Origin: Cyrtodaria siliqua
Taxonomy: Eukaryota > Mollusca > Bivalvia > Adapedonta > Hiatellidae
Assembly: GCA_037043455.1 (NCBI GenBank)
Contig: JAWPHD010010324.1
Location: 30,854-94,853 of the forward strand
Direction of reading: 5' to 3'
DNA: 64,000 bases
Part shown: positions 1 to 10,330 of the stretch, piece after piece
Numbering within the stretch: position 1 is the stretch's first letter
Layout of the letters: each line of letters starts with the position of its first letter
Position numbers and translations under genes: made by a program
Notes under the pieces: generated by a model
What the model saw: the letters and a program-made list of their open reading frames with translations, nothing else
Database searches by the model: none
What the model was told of the DNA's origin: nothing

Positions 1-747
1 CTTTTTTAAATGCCTGTTTCTCTTTAAGTACTTGTCGAAGACATTTGAAATTTCTTATACATTACCAGTTATAGCTGTGCATTACAAGATTCAGAATTTA
101 AGCATGGTAGATGAAAAGGCATTGTCTTAGAAAGTAACATTTTAAGCTAACATGTAAAATTAATTTAATGATAAATGGACATTAAATGGAAGGGGAGTCT
201 TCTAAAATAGCGTTTTTGGATGATCAATATTTTCACTAAACATTGTGCAAAATTCTACAATAATGTGTTGAATATGAAATTTAAACACTGAAGGACTAGG
301 ATTTGTAAAGAAATATGAAAACATATTAATACTCTGAGAATAATTACGACATTTAAAAGATATTATAACATTTCCATAAACAAAATGAAGAAAATCAGTG
401 TTATTTACGCTAAAATTAAGGGATATGCATTCACTCATATCTGGTTTACAGGAAGACCTTTCCGAATTCTCAACAATAATTTTCATGGATTATAGGTGAA
501 TAACTACAGATGGCGTACAAGAAAATTTAAAAGCATAGAATTATTCAAATAATTTTTACAACGTTTTGTAACAAGGACATTTTCAGAGATGCCAGTATCC
601 AAAAGGTGTGGTAGGGGGAGGTAATTCAGGGGTATCAATAACCGGACATTTTTCATTTTTGTTATGGAATTTAAGAGAGCGAACCCAGTAGTACTATAAA
701 TACACTACTTTATCTCAGTGTAATATCCAGTTCAAAGGATATATGCC
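1..747. other. No recognisable gene
   Basis: AT-rich sequence upstream of the Helitron relic. A minus-strand open frame of 94 codons (486 to 202) exists, but it shows no motif I recognise, no signal peptide and no splice context, so I do not call it a gene. Confidence 0.5.
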
Positions 748-762
748 TAGTGACAGAACTTT

Positions 763-2240
763 TTGAAGCACCCTCGTACATACTGGTATCGGCAAGAATT
801 TGCAAAATCACGTGGGATGATACATTGGCATGGTCTCTGTTGGCGATCTGATAGAGAACCACATAACTTGTTGTATGAAGCCTTGACAGCTGGACTTTCA
901 GAAGACCAATGTGCTGTTGAACTTGAAAATGAGGCAGCAGTGCAGTTCGGAATGACTGCCAATCATCCTGGTGGTAAAGACGCCTCAGGACAGCCAAGGG
1001 AAGACCTCTGGCCACCCCCTGAAGGCACTGCCCCAGCCCCACCAGACAGCCAAAACCCACTTGTAAAATTATTAATGGATGTAAGCCAGTCACAGGAAAC
1101 ACTTCTTGAAGATCATTTGCTTTTAACTAATCGTTTTAATATCCATCGCTGCTCTGACTACTGTCTAAAAGCGCCCAAACATTCTACAGGTAAAAAAACT
1201 TGTCGCATGGAATTTGGATCTGTAGATTCACCTGGAAAAAATATAAGAAATGCTCCTGCATTAATAAAAGACAGAAATGGTTCTCTCCGCCTTGAGATGA
1301 CACGAGATCACCCCGCACTTGTCCAACATTCACGGTATCATACTCAAGGCTGGAGAACCAATAGTGATATTTCATTGATTCTGTCTAAAAGTTCACCTGA
1401 AAATCCTTCAGTTGAAGAAATAATGGCTACTGAAAAATATATTACAGGTTACGCGTGTAAAGGCAATCAGCCAACAGGAGCTATTTCAGACCTTTTCAAT
1501 GATTTCATTAACTGACGAATCAAGTCAAGTGGTGCAAATGCAAAATCAGTTTGCAGCAAGGTTTTAATTAGAACAGTGAAAAGAGATGTATCTGCTGTCG
1601 AGATTTCATATGAACTTTCTACCTAACCTTTGTATAGATGGAGCCACACTTTTAAATCTGTTAGTTTATCAGGTGCACGGATCTTAGAAAAGGATGGTTC
1701 CTCGAGAAATACTGCTCTTGATCAGTACTTGTCTCGGGATGACAAGGAAAATATTTCCTTTTACAATTTTGTATGTAAAGGCGGTTTAGTTCCCGTCATT
1801 TCAGGCTGTTCTACCAGTGCAACTTGGCCATTACAAGAGGACTACTGTCGCACCATGCTTTTACTCCATTGGCCAAATTGGCGACACATTTCAGATATAA
1901 AAGGCGATAACTTTTCATGGTGTGATAAAATGAGTCGGTTTCTTTGCTCAGATTTGTGCCCAAATTTTGTTAAAGCAGAAATAGAACGAGTTAAAAGCAA
2001 GTCTGGCCATGATGATAATTGTAGCGAGGATGAAGACGATTTATCAATATCTTCACAACAACCTGAATGGATGGAAGTTATAAGACCAAACACTGAGTTT
2101 GAATGCCAGACTGATGATTTTATATATGATGATGGTGGTGACCAATATGACTGGAGCCAAACATCAACGCCATACCCTATAGACCTTGGGACCTTATGGA
2201 CGGAAACTTTAAGTGACCACATAAATGTGAGAAAAGTGTC
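763..2240 (+). pseudogene. Helitron Rep (HUH endonuclease) part
   Basis: This is the replication-initiator half of a RepHel protein, which nicks one strand through a catalytic tyrosine. The HUH motif reads MIHWHGLCW near 815-843, and a YITGYACKG motif near 1438-1464 fits the region that carries the catalytic tyrosine and lysine in Helitron Rep. The frame stays the same through 2442 but is interrupted by TGA at 1513-1515 and TAA at 1624-1626. No credible start codon is present: the frame has a stop shortly upstream, at about 748-753, so the N-terminus is lost. An acidic linker (about 2020-2110) leads to the helicase. Family assignment is firm; the pseudogene status is read directly from the stops. 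Confidence 0.8.
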
Positions 2241-3777
2241 TCTTCAAATACCTGACATTGACCTGAATAGTATGAATGAAGAACAAAAGTTTGCTTTCAG
2301 TATTATAATGCAGAGAATTTTGGAATTTTTAAACAATTCGCATGATTTTAAGCCATTGCGTATGGTTGTTTCTGTCACAGCTGGGTCTGGCAAGTCTTAT
2401 CAAATGCTTGGTAAAAGCCATAAGAATATTTTTCAATTGTAACAGCTCTGTACAGGCAGTTTGTCCAACAGGCAATAGCGCAAATATAATTTCTGGCATT
2501 ACTTTACACCGTTTTTTAAAGATTCCAACTACGTATAAGGGGTGTGATATGACCCCGCCCCATGGTTCACTAGGTGACCAGTTACAAAAGAACTGTGATG
2601 GTTTGAAAGTCTTGCTGGTTGATGCTCTCTTATAGGGGCTGTTAATTTGGGATAGATGGAGTACTACTGTAGATATGGTGTTGAAAGTGGATCCAACTGT
2701 CACGAGTCTTGGGGTGGTCTCCCCGTTGTAGTCTTTTTTGGTTACGATGTACAATTGCCCCCTGTGTTAGACCCACCGATAGTTCAATGCCAGCTGCAAT
2801 GCATGGATTTTTAGTTTGGAATGAATTTTCTGTTGGTATCGTTTTAAAAACTATTGTACGTCAAAACGTTGAAGAAAATGATTTCATAATTGTATTGCTT
2901 TCACTTCGGGAATATCAAATAACGCCAAATCAAGCAAGATGGTTACAAAACTTTCAGTGGGACAATTTAAGAATGAAATATGGAAATGATGCAATTACCA
3001 AACTTTCATCCCATGCATTGCATGTGTTTCCATCCCATAATGAGGTATGGGTCCACAACCAAGGTAAAATACTTGAAGCTAACAAAAAGTTCCCAATTGC
3101 AAAAATTACAGCTGTTTGCAAAGGCCCGCACTCAAAAACAGCAACCAGCGACAAATCTGGTGGTCTAATGCTGACGGTTTACCTGTGCAGAACTGCTACA
3201 GTAATGCTAACTATAAACCTTTGTGTTGAATTTGGTCTTTTTAATGGCGCAATTGGCAGAGTGTTCGATATCATTTATCCAGTGGAGAAAAAAACAAATG
3301 AAACCTTACCAACTGTGGTTATGGTTGAATTCCCAAACTATACTGGTCCTGCATTCATCAACTCCAATCCCAAAGTAATCCCATTGGTTCCCGTTGACAG
3401 AAAAGTTGACTGTGCATGTCATGCTTGTAAAAGAAAGCAGATCCCTCCCTTTAAGACTTGGTTGGGCATTAACTATTCACAAGTGTCAAGGCATGACTGT
3501 AGGTGAAGGTGAGTGCCATAGACACATTGTTATCAATCCAGGAACACGGGCATTCGAGTCCAAAAATCCAGGGGCACTTTTTGTAGCCCTTTCAAGAGCT
3601 AAGTCGGCTGGAAACGCTTCACACTGCCCAGATTTTTTTGCATGGCATCCATCTGTTTTGATTAATGAAGACAGGGTATGTCACATTGTTAAAACGAACA
3701 GGGTGAAAGCTCGTTCGTTAGAAATTTCAATAATTCGCGATTTGTGTACTACGACACGGCAGGATACAGCGCCATGA
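2241..3777 (+). pseudogene. Helitron Pif1-like helicase part
   Basis: This is an SF1B helicase of the Pif1 type, which unwinds DNA during rolling-circle transposition. The Walker A motif TAGSGKS lies near 2377-2397. A degenerate form of the usual GDFxQLPPV box, FFGYDVQLPPV, lies near 2732-2767. The C-terminal motifs ALTIHKCQGMTV and ALFVALSRAK lie near 3463-3500 and 3576-3605. Three frames are needed to follow the protein: the first ends at a stop near 2442, the next at about 2635, the third runs from about 2656, and the last C-terminal part is again shifted near 3450. No splice signals explain the breaks, so they are read as mutations. All main helicase motifs except an intact Walker B remain visible. 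Confidence 0.8.
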
Positions 3778-4238
3778 AGAAATCTGGATATTTTTCAGTC
3801 TTAATGAAGAACATTTTTGTCAATGAAGAAACTGAAAAATGAGTGAATAGTTGGTGTCCATTCAAATATGGAACAAAATGTGAAGCTGTCACATGTAAAA
3901 TATTGTTTGCGTTGGGGTTTTTTTTTTGGGGGGGAGGGGGGGTCAACATCATTTAGCATCACATTTTAGACTATATAATGATGGTTTATTTTTAGTGGTT
4001 GAGGAAGACCACCCACTTATTCCTGGGTAGAACCAGTACTGTATACCTCCCATCATCTGTATAAAAAATCGACACTTGTTCACATACACTAAGTCCCTTG
4101 GAAGCAGTGTATGGAGTAAATAAGTGTAGTAGCTCAATACGGGGTTTAATTTTGTTTAAATAATGTGACACCCTCTGAGGCTCTCTTCCCTTTTCTATCG
4201 CATGTCTAAACTTTGACATATTATTACAGTTTCATTTA
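3778..4238. other. Non-coding stretch after Helitron
   Basis: It holds a T-run followed by a G-run (about 3917-3941) and one member of a dispersed repeat family (3982-4060). I see no gene. Confidence 0.5.
3982..4060 (+). repeat. Dispersed repeat, GTAGAACCAGTACT family
   Basis: It shares the core gtagaaccagtactgtata and a following CCxCCATC block with copies at 7424-7545, 21081-21142 (minus), 26471-26605, and more distantly 44360-44480 and 55746-55860. The 55.8 kb copy ends in a tRNA-like B box, so the family is probably SINE-derived. Confidence 0.6.
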
Positions 4239-4264
4239 GGTGGGTGATATGATAATCACTGACC
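4239..4264 (+). other. Inverted-arm site 1 (10-6-10)
   Basis: Left arm GGTGGGTGAT, spacer ATGATA, right arm ATCACTGACC; the arms are inverted repeats at 8 of 10 positions. It is the first of seven such sites, all in the same orientation, up to 10037. The layout resembles tyrosine-recombinase core sites; the function is inferred, not shown. Confidence 0.55.
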
Positions 4265-4363
4265 TTTGTATATTACTTTACACAAAAATTTTTTTTTCAC
4301 AATTGAATTCACATAAATTGTTTCACAATTATGGGTGTTCTGCTTCAATAGTTCATGTACATG

Positions 4364-4880
4364 TTAAAGGGACGCTGTCCGTAAGTAAGCAGATAGTGAG
4401 CATAACCAAATAACCGTCTGACTTTTATTCAATGAAATGTATACATGGAAACATGAGCATAGACCCTAAGAAGTCTGAAGTAATATATTCGTGAGTTTAA
4501 AAAAAATGTTGTTTAACTATTATTTGTAAATAAAGTGGGACCCACAATATTTACCTTTTCTGCGATCACGTGACTTCAATTAGCGCATAAGGTTTTCACC
4601 GTAGTATGTATTGCATTTTATGTATAGCCCGGTTAGCTCAGTCAGGAGCGATGTCGACTTACTTTACGCTCATGCTCACTATTATTACCGCGAGTGTAAT
4701 TTTAGTTTGGGCTGCGAGTTCAAACGCCCGAAGCACTTTGTTTTTTTGTACCGCGATTGAATTCCGTCAAACAATCTTGCTTTTAATTAGTAAATATTCA
4801 ATAATATTTGGTGTGTGATGTTTGCGAACATAATTAGTGTATGTTTTATAAGCTAAAAGTTACGGACATTGTCCCTTTAA
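4364..4880. mobile_element. 517-bp MITE with 21-bp TIRs
   Basis: The left end (4364-4384) and right end (4860-4880) are 21-bp inverted repeats with two mismatches, starting TTAAAGGGAC. The same TTAAAGGGAC start recurs in the MITE at 58981-59272 and inside the 48-bp tandem repeat at 55291-55712. There is no ORF with transposase motifs. It contains a tRNA-like segment (4620-4740). Confidence 0.75.
4620..4740 (+). repeat. tRNA-like (SINE-type) segment inside MITE
   Basis: An A-box-like TTAGCTCAGTCAGG (about 4632-4645) and a B-box-like GAGTTCAAACGCC (about 4718-4730) fit a Pol III internal promoter. The distance between the boxes exceeds that of a tRNA and no cloverleaf forms, so this is a tRNA-derived SINE head or a mimic, not a tRNA gene. 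Confidence 0.55.
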
Positions 4881-5371
4881 AAGTTAAAACATTATCACAT
4901 AATCCTTATCAATCCAAATTTCCTTTTACATTTATATTTTACAAGTTTGTGCATATGGAAACTGCTTATTCCCATCCAAGCTTAATGTAATTAAGTCCTT
5001 TTAAATTAATGTTTCATGGAATTCATGCATGTGTAAAGTGTTAAATATCGCCCAGATTTCGCGTAATTTGTAGTCCTTCGAAATTGATTTTTTATGGAAT
5101 TTATGCTCGTGTTTGACTTTGGTTAATAATAAGGCAAAGTTGTAGTACATACACTCCATATTTTTTCTATTAATCCTTATAAATTCCAGAGTTTCGTTTA
5201 AAAACCTTGGGAGTTTATGCATGTGTAAACTTTTGAAAACGAAGTCTTGCTTAGTTTTTTTCAAGTGAAATAACGTTTAATGCCAATGAGGTTTTAAAAA
5301 AACACTATATAACAGGTTGTCTGTATCTTTCTGTACTTTTTGCATCACTATAAGTTAATTTACATCGTCTA

Positions 5372-5397
5372 GGTGGGTGCTATGATAATCACTGACC
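5372..5397 (+). other. Inverted-arm site 2
   Basis: GGTGGGTGCT, ATGATA, ATCACTGACC. It is identical to site 1 apart from two bases of the left arm and sits 24 bp before the palindrome at 5421. Confidence 0.5.
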
Positions 5398-5420
5398 TAT
5401 ATGTAACTATTATTATACAA

Positions 5421-5554
5421 TTATGGACTTTTCAGCTGTTATACATGATGTAATATGCACCAAAAAAATCATTATTGACCGAGGCGATAGCCGAGGTCAA
5501 TAATGATTTTTTGGTACATATCAACATCATGTATAACAGCTGAAAAGTCCATAA
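5421..5554. repeat. 134-bp near-perfect palindrome
   Basis: The outer 31 bases pair perfectly (starting TTATGGACTTTTCAGC), followed by slightly mismatched arms that meet at GACCGAGGCGATAGCC. A transcript would fold into a long hairpin. The centre motif GACCGAGGC is shared with the palindrome at 5829 and, reversed, with the repeats at 28735 and 33170. Confidence 0.85.
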
Positions 5555-5828
5555 CTGTTTTATTATATAACCCTCAATTTGAATTTGACAGTTTATAACA
5601 ATTAAACAATAGATTTTTTCAATAATATCACATCTCGGGACAGTTTTATAAAACTGGTCAATATCAGAAAAAAACAGGTCAATATCGCTAGATATTTTTT
5701 CTAAAAAATTACTTTTTAGCCAATGAAAACGCGTCTATTTATAGGTTATATAATAATAATAGTTATCTACAATTTATGAGATCAACTAGTACATACATTC
5801 AGACTGTAGAGTTTCTATATTATGATCT

Positions 5829-5933
5829 GATGTGCACCAGAAAAATAAATATTGACCGAGGCAGTCGATATTTATTTTCTGGTTTATTGCCTTGTTCAAT
5901 ATTTATTTTTCTGGTGCATATAAACATAATTTA
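5829..5933. repeat. Second palindrome of the GACCGAGGC family
   Basis: The left arm reads ATGTGCACCAGAAAAATAAA and the right arm ends ATTTTTCTGGTGCATAT, around a centre again containing GACCGAGGC. It has an extra partial inverted segment (TTTATTTTCTGG) in the middle, so it looks like a rearranged foldback. Confidence 0.75.
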
Positions 5934-6244
5934 CAAAACATACGAGTCAAAATCTGTGTTCTCAAAATACTTTGGTGGTTAATATAAAAACCACAGACCA
6001 AAGATTTATTTTATCTTAAGCTATTAAATTCACTACAGACTATAGAAATAATGATGCAGGGAACTTATATTTCAGCCATTCAGCATACCAAAGAAACATT
6101 TTATTGAAATGTATTTGTTTTTCTAGGGTTGATAGATCGCGGTTTCTCAGTGAAAGAAAATTCGTAATCGCTAAATAGTAAATTAATAACTCACGACACA
6201 AAAGCAACTATGACGATGAGTCATTCATGTCAATAAAGTGTTGC

Positions 6245-6495
6245 TGATGTTGACGTCGTCCGCCGATAACGTTCAATAAAGCGAAACATTTCGATTAAAA
6301 TCTTACCTAAACTTATCTAAAATGTAGTAAATAGATTATTTAACTGCTGTGTTCATGCAGTTATAAAGAAATCCTTCATTCGATGGCAGACAGGTTTCGT
6401 TTTTTCACACACTCCCATCTGCTTGTTCGTGGGAAAGATTTCCCTTTAATCAAATCCAGCAATTAAAAAATCTGTATTATTACATTTCTATGGGT
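6245..6495 (+). repeat. Foldback repeat, copy 1
   Basis: It is a direct repeat of 6955-7225: both share a CCGATAA/GCCAATAA start, TTATTTAACTGCTG, TCCTTCATTCGATGG and GATTTCCCT blocks. Each copy contains its own weak inverted repeat. No ORF. Confidence 0.6.
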
Positions 6496-6954
6496 GAAAT
6501 ATCGAGATTTCTCAGTAAAAGAATATTCATAATCGTTTAATAATAATAATTAACTCCGAAAAAAACACAACACGCCCGTGTAAAATTCTGACCATGTTTG
6601 TGAAGAGGAAGTATATAATTTAAATATATATTGGGGTTTTCCATGATCAACACACATGAAATGACACATGAAATTTGGTGAACGAAGACATGGACTGAAT
6701 TATTACTTCCCTGTAATACAGATACAATTTGATGTTGTTTTATATCTTGTTAAAATGTTGATATAATGTTTAAAAAATGTGTTACAGATATTAATTTTGT
6801 TTTATGCTACTTACATCAAAACTGGTATAAATGTATTAATTTAAAAAAGAAAAACTTTCTCTTCTTTTTTTTGTATTGTTTTATTAAATAAAAAGGATTT
6901 TCCCCCACATATTTCAATACGTATGACTTTATTTTCCTCAAGTTAACTATATCC

Positions 6955-7225
6955 ACTGTCATCTGCCAATAATGTTCAATAAAACAAAACAGTTCAGTTA
7001 AAATCATACTGAAGCCAGAAGGTGATTTAAAATGTAATAAATAGCTTATTTAACTGCTGGGTTTGATAATATGGACATCCTTCATTCGATGGTAGGCGTG
7101 TTTCCGTTTTTTTACTCACTTGCATCCGCTCGTTTTTGAAAATAACCACATGCCTACCATATTGTGAAGGATTTCCCTATTATCAAATCCACTAGTTAAA
7201 TAATCTCTTTTTTATCACATAACTT
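6955..7225 (+). repeat. Foldback repeat, copy 2
   Basis: About 710 bp downstream of copy 1. Its internal arms are clear: TTATTTAACTGCTGGGTTTG at about 7048 pairs with a block ending at about 7203, and GATGGTAGGC pairs with GCCTACCAT across the loop. Confidence 0.65.
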
Positions 7226-7423
7226 GTTTGGGAGTGTAATAAAGCCATGACATAAATATCGTAGTAAAATAGAGTAATAAATATGCAAATGAAGGCGGAA
7301 TCATCAAATGCTTTTTCTGCTTAGCTTGTTTTTCCTCGTTGATTTCTAAAACGGTTAAAAACACTCGAATGTGGGAATCAACAAGGCATTTCCATTGCTC
7401 GGTGTTTTACTAAGATGTTTGAC

Positions 7424-7545
7424 TGAATAGTGTTTTATGTCATTTTTAGCATTTGTTAGGCCTGTCGATTTTTTTGTGCTGTCAGACCACCCCATATCCT
7501 TGGTAGAACCAGTACTGTATACATCCCGCCATCTGTAAGAATCAA
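7424..7545 (+). repeat. Dispersed repeat, GTAGAACCAGTACT family
   Basis: It contains GGTAGAACCAGTACTGTATA and CCCGCCATCTG, preceded by GTGTTTTATGTCATTTTTAG, the same order as the copy at 26471-26605. Confidence 0.6.
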
Positions 7546-7680
7546 CAGGTAACTTAACCAAACTAAAACTGTTTCATTTTTAACCCCTAACCCCTACCCC
7601 TGTGCCTCCACCTCTATACCCCCAGATTGATAGGGGTTTCTTAATTAGTTGGTATAACACTTAAATTCAGTTGATGCAAT

Positions 7681-7706
7681 TGTGGGTGATATGACAATCG
7701 CTGACC
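7681..7706 (+). other. Inverted-arm site 3
   Basis: TGTGGGTGAT, ATGACA, ATCGCTGACC. It lies about 250 bp upstream of the SGNH pseudogene; the arms match at 6 of 10 positions. Confidence 0.5.
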
Positions 7707-7957
7707 AATATAAGGTATTCGCTTTTTTAAAAAGACATATCTACCCTAATTAACAAGTACCGCATGCTTTAGATATATTAGAATCGGTATAACATAATAG
7801 GACTTTATTTAAACAGAATAATAAAACATAAATACTTTTCCTCTTGCAACCATTCAGCAAACCATGTATTGTATTCACTTAATTACAAACATATTTTTTA
7901 ATTAATGATATGACACAACTCTTACAACATACCCTTTTCCTACATTAATTTATAGAA

Positions 7958-8737
7958 ATGGAAAAAGACGTCGTCATTATTGCCAGTGACTCTCGGGGCC
8001 GTGGAATACAGCAGTATATAGAAGACAATGGTATTTTTTCAAACTCTATATTAAAGTGTATTGTCTTGCCTGGCTCTCAACTTTCCAATTTAACGACAAA
8101 AATTTGCCATCAACTGAGACCTCTTCATTTAACTGAATAAACAAATTTGAAGATTTTGCTCTTTGTTGGAATCTGTAACTTAACGGAAAAAATTATTCAC
8201 CTGGGTGGTTGTGAACTGGCTTACAATAAATCCCAGTCCAAATTACATAACTTAATAGATGAAATCTACTCCACAAAAGAAACCATTAGTAAAACTGTAC
8301 ACAACTGTGAATTTCAACTGCAGTTCAGCGCAATAGCACCTTTTTTATAAGCAGATACAGAGATTTTCAGTTATCAAAAACCTATTTTTTTTTTTTTAAT
8401 TTTTACTGATGATGATATTACACAAATGCAGAAGGAATTCGAAAATGACATAGAATTAATAAATCTAAATATATCACAACTTAATTCAAAATATGGACTC
8501 CCTTCACCAAGACCAGATAGAGATTTAATCATAATTTCACCAAAAAGAAGAGGTCAAACTAATACTTCCAGAATAAAACTGAAACAAAAATCATATAAAC
8601 ACCTTTATGATGGAGTGCATGCAGATGTTTATTTACAACAGAAGTGGTTCAAAATTATCTGTAAATGTTTATCTAATAACTATTTAAGTGACCCTGAAAC
8701 TGACACTGACGATGACACCTGGGACTTTAAGAGATGA
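7958..8737 (+). pseudogene. SGNH/GDSL hydrolase-like protein, broken
   Basis: One reading frame of 260 codons is interrupted only by TAA at 8138-8140 and TAA at 8348-8350. Family marks remain in order: a block I like IIASDSRGRG with a candidate nucleophile Ser (codon 7991), PGSQLSNL, GICNLTEK as a block III-like Asn segment, and DGVHAD near 8609 as the terminal Asp-x-x-His. SGNH hydrolases are esterases or lipases; similar domains are known in some tyrosine-recombinase retrotransposons (Ngaro type). Here the ORF lies between copies of a recombinase-like 26-bp site, which supports a transposon origin. The start is the first ATG of the frame, after an intron-end-like TTTATAG. No recombinase or reverse transcriptase is nearby. 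Domain call is likely; the element type is inference. Confidence 0.6.
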
Positions 8738-8859
8738 CTGAATACTAGAAAGAACTTCTTTTAAAATGTGTGAAATTTGTATTCATATAATTATGTACTG
8801 TGTATGTAAATTCCTATAGTTAAATGCACCCATGTGTATGTCAGTGTTGTTTTAGCGCC

Positions 8860-9068
8860 CCAGAAAGAGGGGAAGGATACATAGGAATCTGATAATTATA
8901 ACCATATCTGTATTTGCAACTAAATAAAAATTGACTTCTACATCTATATCCGCTTTCACAACTGAATCAATATTTTTACTTTTTTAGTAGTTAACAAAAA
9001 AAAAAAGCTTAAATATTTATGTTTTTTCATATTTGTTAAAGGTGGGTGACATGACAGTCGCTAACCTT
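8860..9068 (+). repeat. Tandem unit 1, ending in site 4
   Basis: It is nearly identical to the unit at 9140-9328: CCCAGAAAG, a TACATAGGAATCT block, ACCATATCTGTATTTGCAAC and an end in the 26-bp site. The period is about 260 bp. Confidence 0.8.
9041..9066 (+). other. Inverted-arm site 4
   Basis: GGTGGGTGAC, ATGACA, GTCGCTAACC. It is identical to site 5. Confidence 0.55.
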
Positions 9069-9139
9069 CAATGTACCTATAGTTTATTAGATGCACCAGT
9101 GTTATTTTTTAGTGGCAGTCAACACATTATCGGTTATTT

Positions 9140-9328
9140 AGACCGCCCCAGAAAGATACATAGGAATCTTATAATTATAACCATATCTGTATTTGCAACT
9201 AAATAAAATCTAACTTTCACAACTAAATCCATTTTCACAGCTAAATCAATGTGTTTTACTGATGAAGTTTAAATATGCATGTTCTTTCACATTTGTAAAA
9301 GGTGGGTGACATGACAGTCGCTAACCTT
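9140..9328 (+). repeat. Tandem unit 2, ending in site 5
   Basis: Second copy of the ~260-bp unit, slightly shortened after CCCAGAAAG. The pair lies just 3' of the SGNH pseudogene, where split direct repeats would lie in an Ngaro-like element. Confidence 0.8.
9301..9326 (+). other. Inverted-arm site 5
   Basis: Same sequence as site 4, exactly 260 bp downstream. Confidence 0.55.
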
Positions 9329-9792
9329 TAACATAACTATGCAAATGTATTTAACTGTAATGAAAGATATTATGATTAAAGGGAAAGTTCTTTTTAAGTC
9401 TTAAGATGTGTGTGAACAAATGTTTACAGGGGAACTATCCCTTAATTTATAGTTAACATAATACCTATGACATGAATATTAACATGTTGTGTTTACTCTA
9501 CTTTTTAAACCAATCAGATGGCTCAGAATTTCTAATACTTGCACCAATTATTCATGAAAATTTTACAACCAGCGCTCTTCATGGTTTAGAGTGTGACCTA
9601 TATGGAGACTATCGATAAAACCTATCGTAAACACTAAACCGGATAGTCTATGAACAGAACTCGTCACCACTAAGAAAACCAGTAACCAGATAGTTTTAAG
9701 TAGTAAACATAACAGATATATGATCATATATCCTGTTTCTCCAGCTGGTGTTCCAAAGTTAAACCTGTAGGATGTCCGAGTTCAGTGCAAAT

Positions 9793-9818
9793 GATGGGCG
9801 ACATGATAGTCGCTGATC
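9793..9818 (+). other. Inverted-arm site 6
   Basis: GATGGGCGAC, ATGATA, GTCGCTGATC. Both outer ends differ from the other sites in a paired way (GAT with ATC in place of GGT with ACC), and the inner arm is perfectly paired (GCGAC with GTCGC). Confidence 0.55.
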
Positions 9819-10011
9819 TTTCTTACATTAATAAAATGATACGATTTCCTTTGATTTCCTTCTAAACGCTTTTAACTATAGCCAGTTATTATTATTATAT
9901 TGCTGAAGATGAAATTATTGTTGTTATTTTTAATAATTTAACTTCAACAAGTACTGAGTGAAAAAGCAATATGTTGCAAATTAATTAAATCCATAATTAT
10001 TTAATCTAAAC

Positions 10012-10037
10012 GGTGGATGACATGATAGTCGCTGACC
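10012..10037 (+). other. Inverted-arm site 7
   Basis: GGTGGATGAC, ATGATA, GTCGCTGACC. It is the last site of the series and lies inside the 78-bp-TIR element. Confidence 0.5.
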
Positions 10038-10209
10038 TTATGAACCTAAAAATACAAAAAAAAATATTATATTATTATGAAAGTTTTAAAACTAAACTGT
10101 TTTACATTCAGAAATGAAATTGTTGTTGATTGTTGTTTTGTTTTTTAAAAAAAAAACACAAAAAAAAGAAGAAAAAAAGAGAGAAAACAACAACAAAAAA
10201 AAAAACAGT

Positions 10210-10330
10210 AACTGCACCATCGTCGGGTCCCAAGTCCCGAGTGTAAAAGCAGGAGGGCTGTTTTTTGTGTGTTTTTTTAACTGCACCATCGTCGTGTAAC
10301 TAGTCGTGCATTTTAAAAGCAGGAGGGCTG
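10210..10330 (+). repeat. Local duplication in TIR element
   Basis: AACTGCACCATCGTCG and AAAAGCAGGAGGGCTG each occur twice in the same order about 70 bp apart. Confidence 0.75.

Larger units (their letters stand above)
748..3777 (+). mobile_element. Decayed Helitron, coding part
   Basis: A HUH replication-initiator domain is followed by a Pif1-family helicase in one orientation, the layout of the RepHel protein of Helitron rolling-circle transposons. Coding similarity runs almost without a gap from about 748 to 3777 but is broken by at least two in-frame stops (1513-1515, 1624-1626), the stop after the Walker A region and further frame changes. Helitron ends (5' TC, 3' hairpin with CTRR) were not located. 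The element cannot make a full RepHel protein as read. Degenerate but alignable codons suggest a moderately old insertion. Confidence 0.85.

Noticed and set aside
4626..4737. tRNA gene
   Set aside because: A- and B-box-like motifs exist, but box spacing is too long, no anticodon stem forms and the segment lies inside a MITE.
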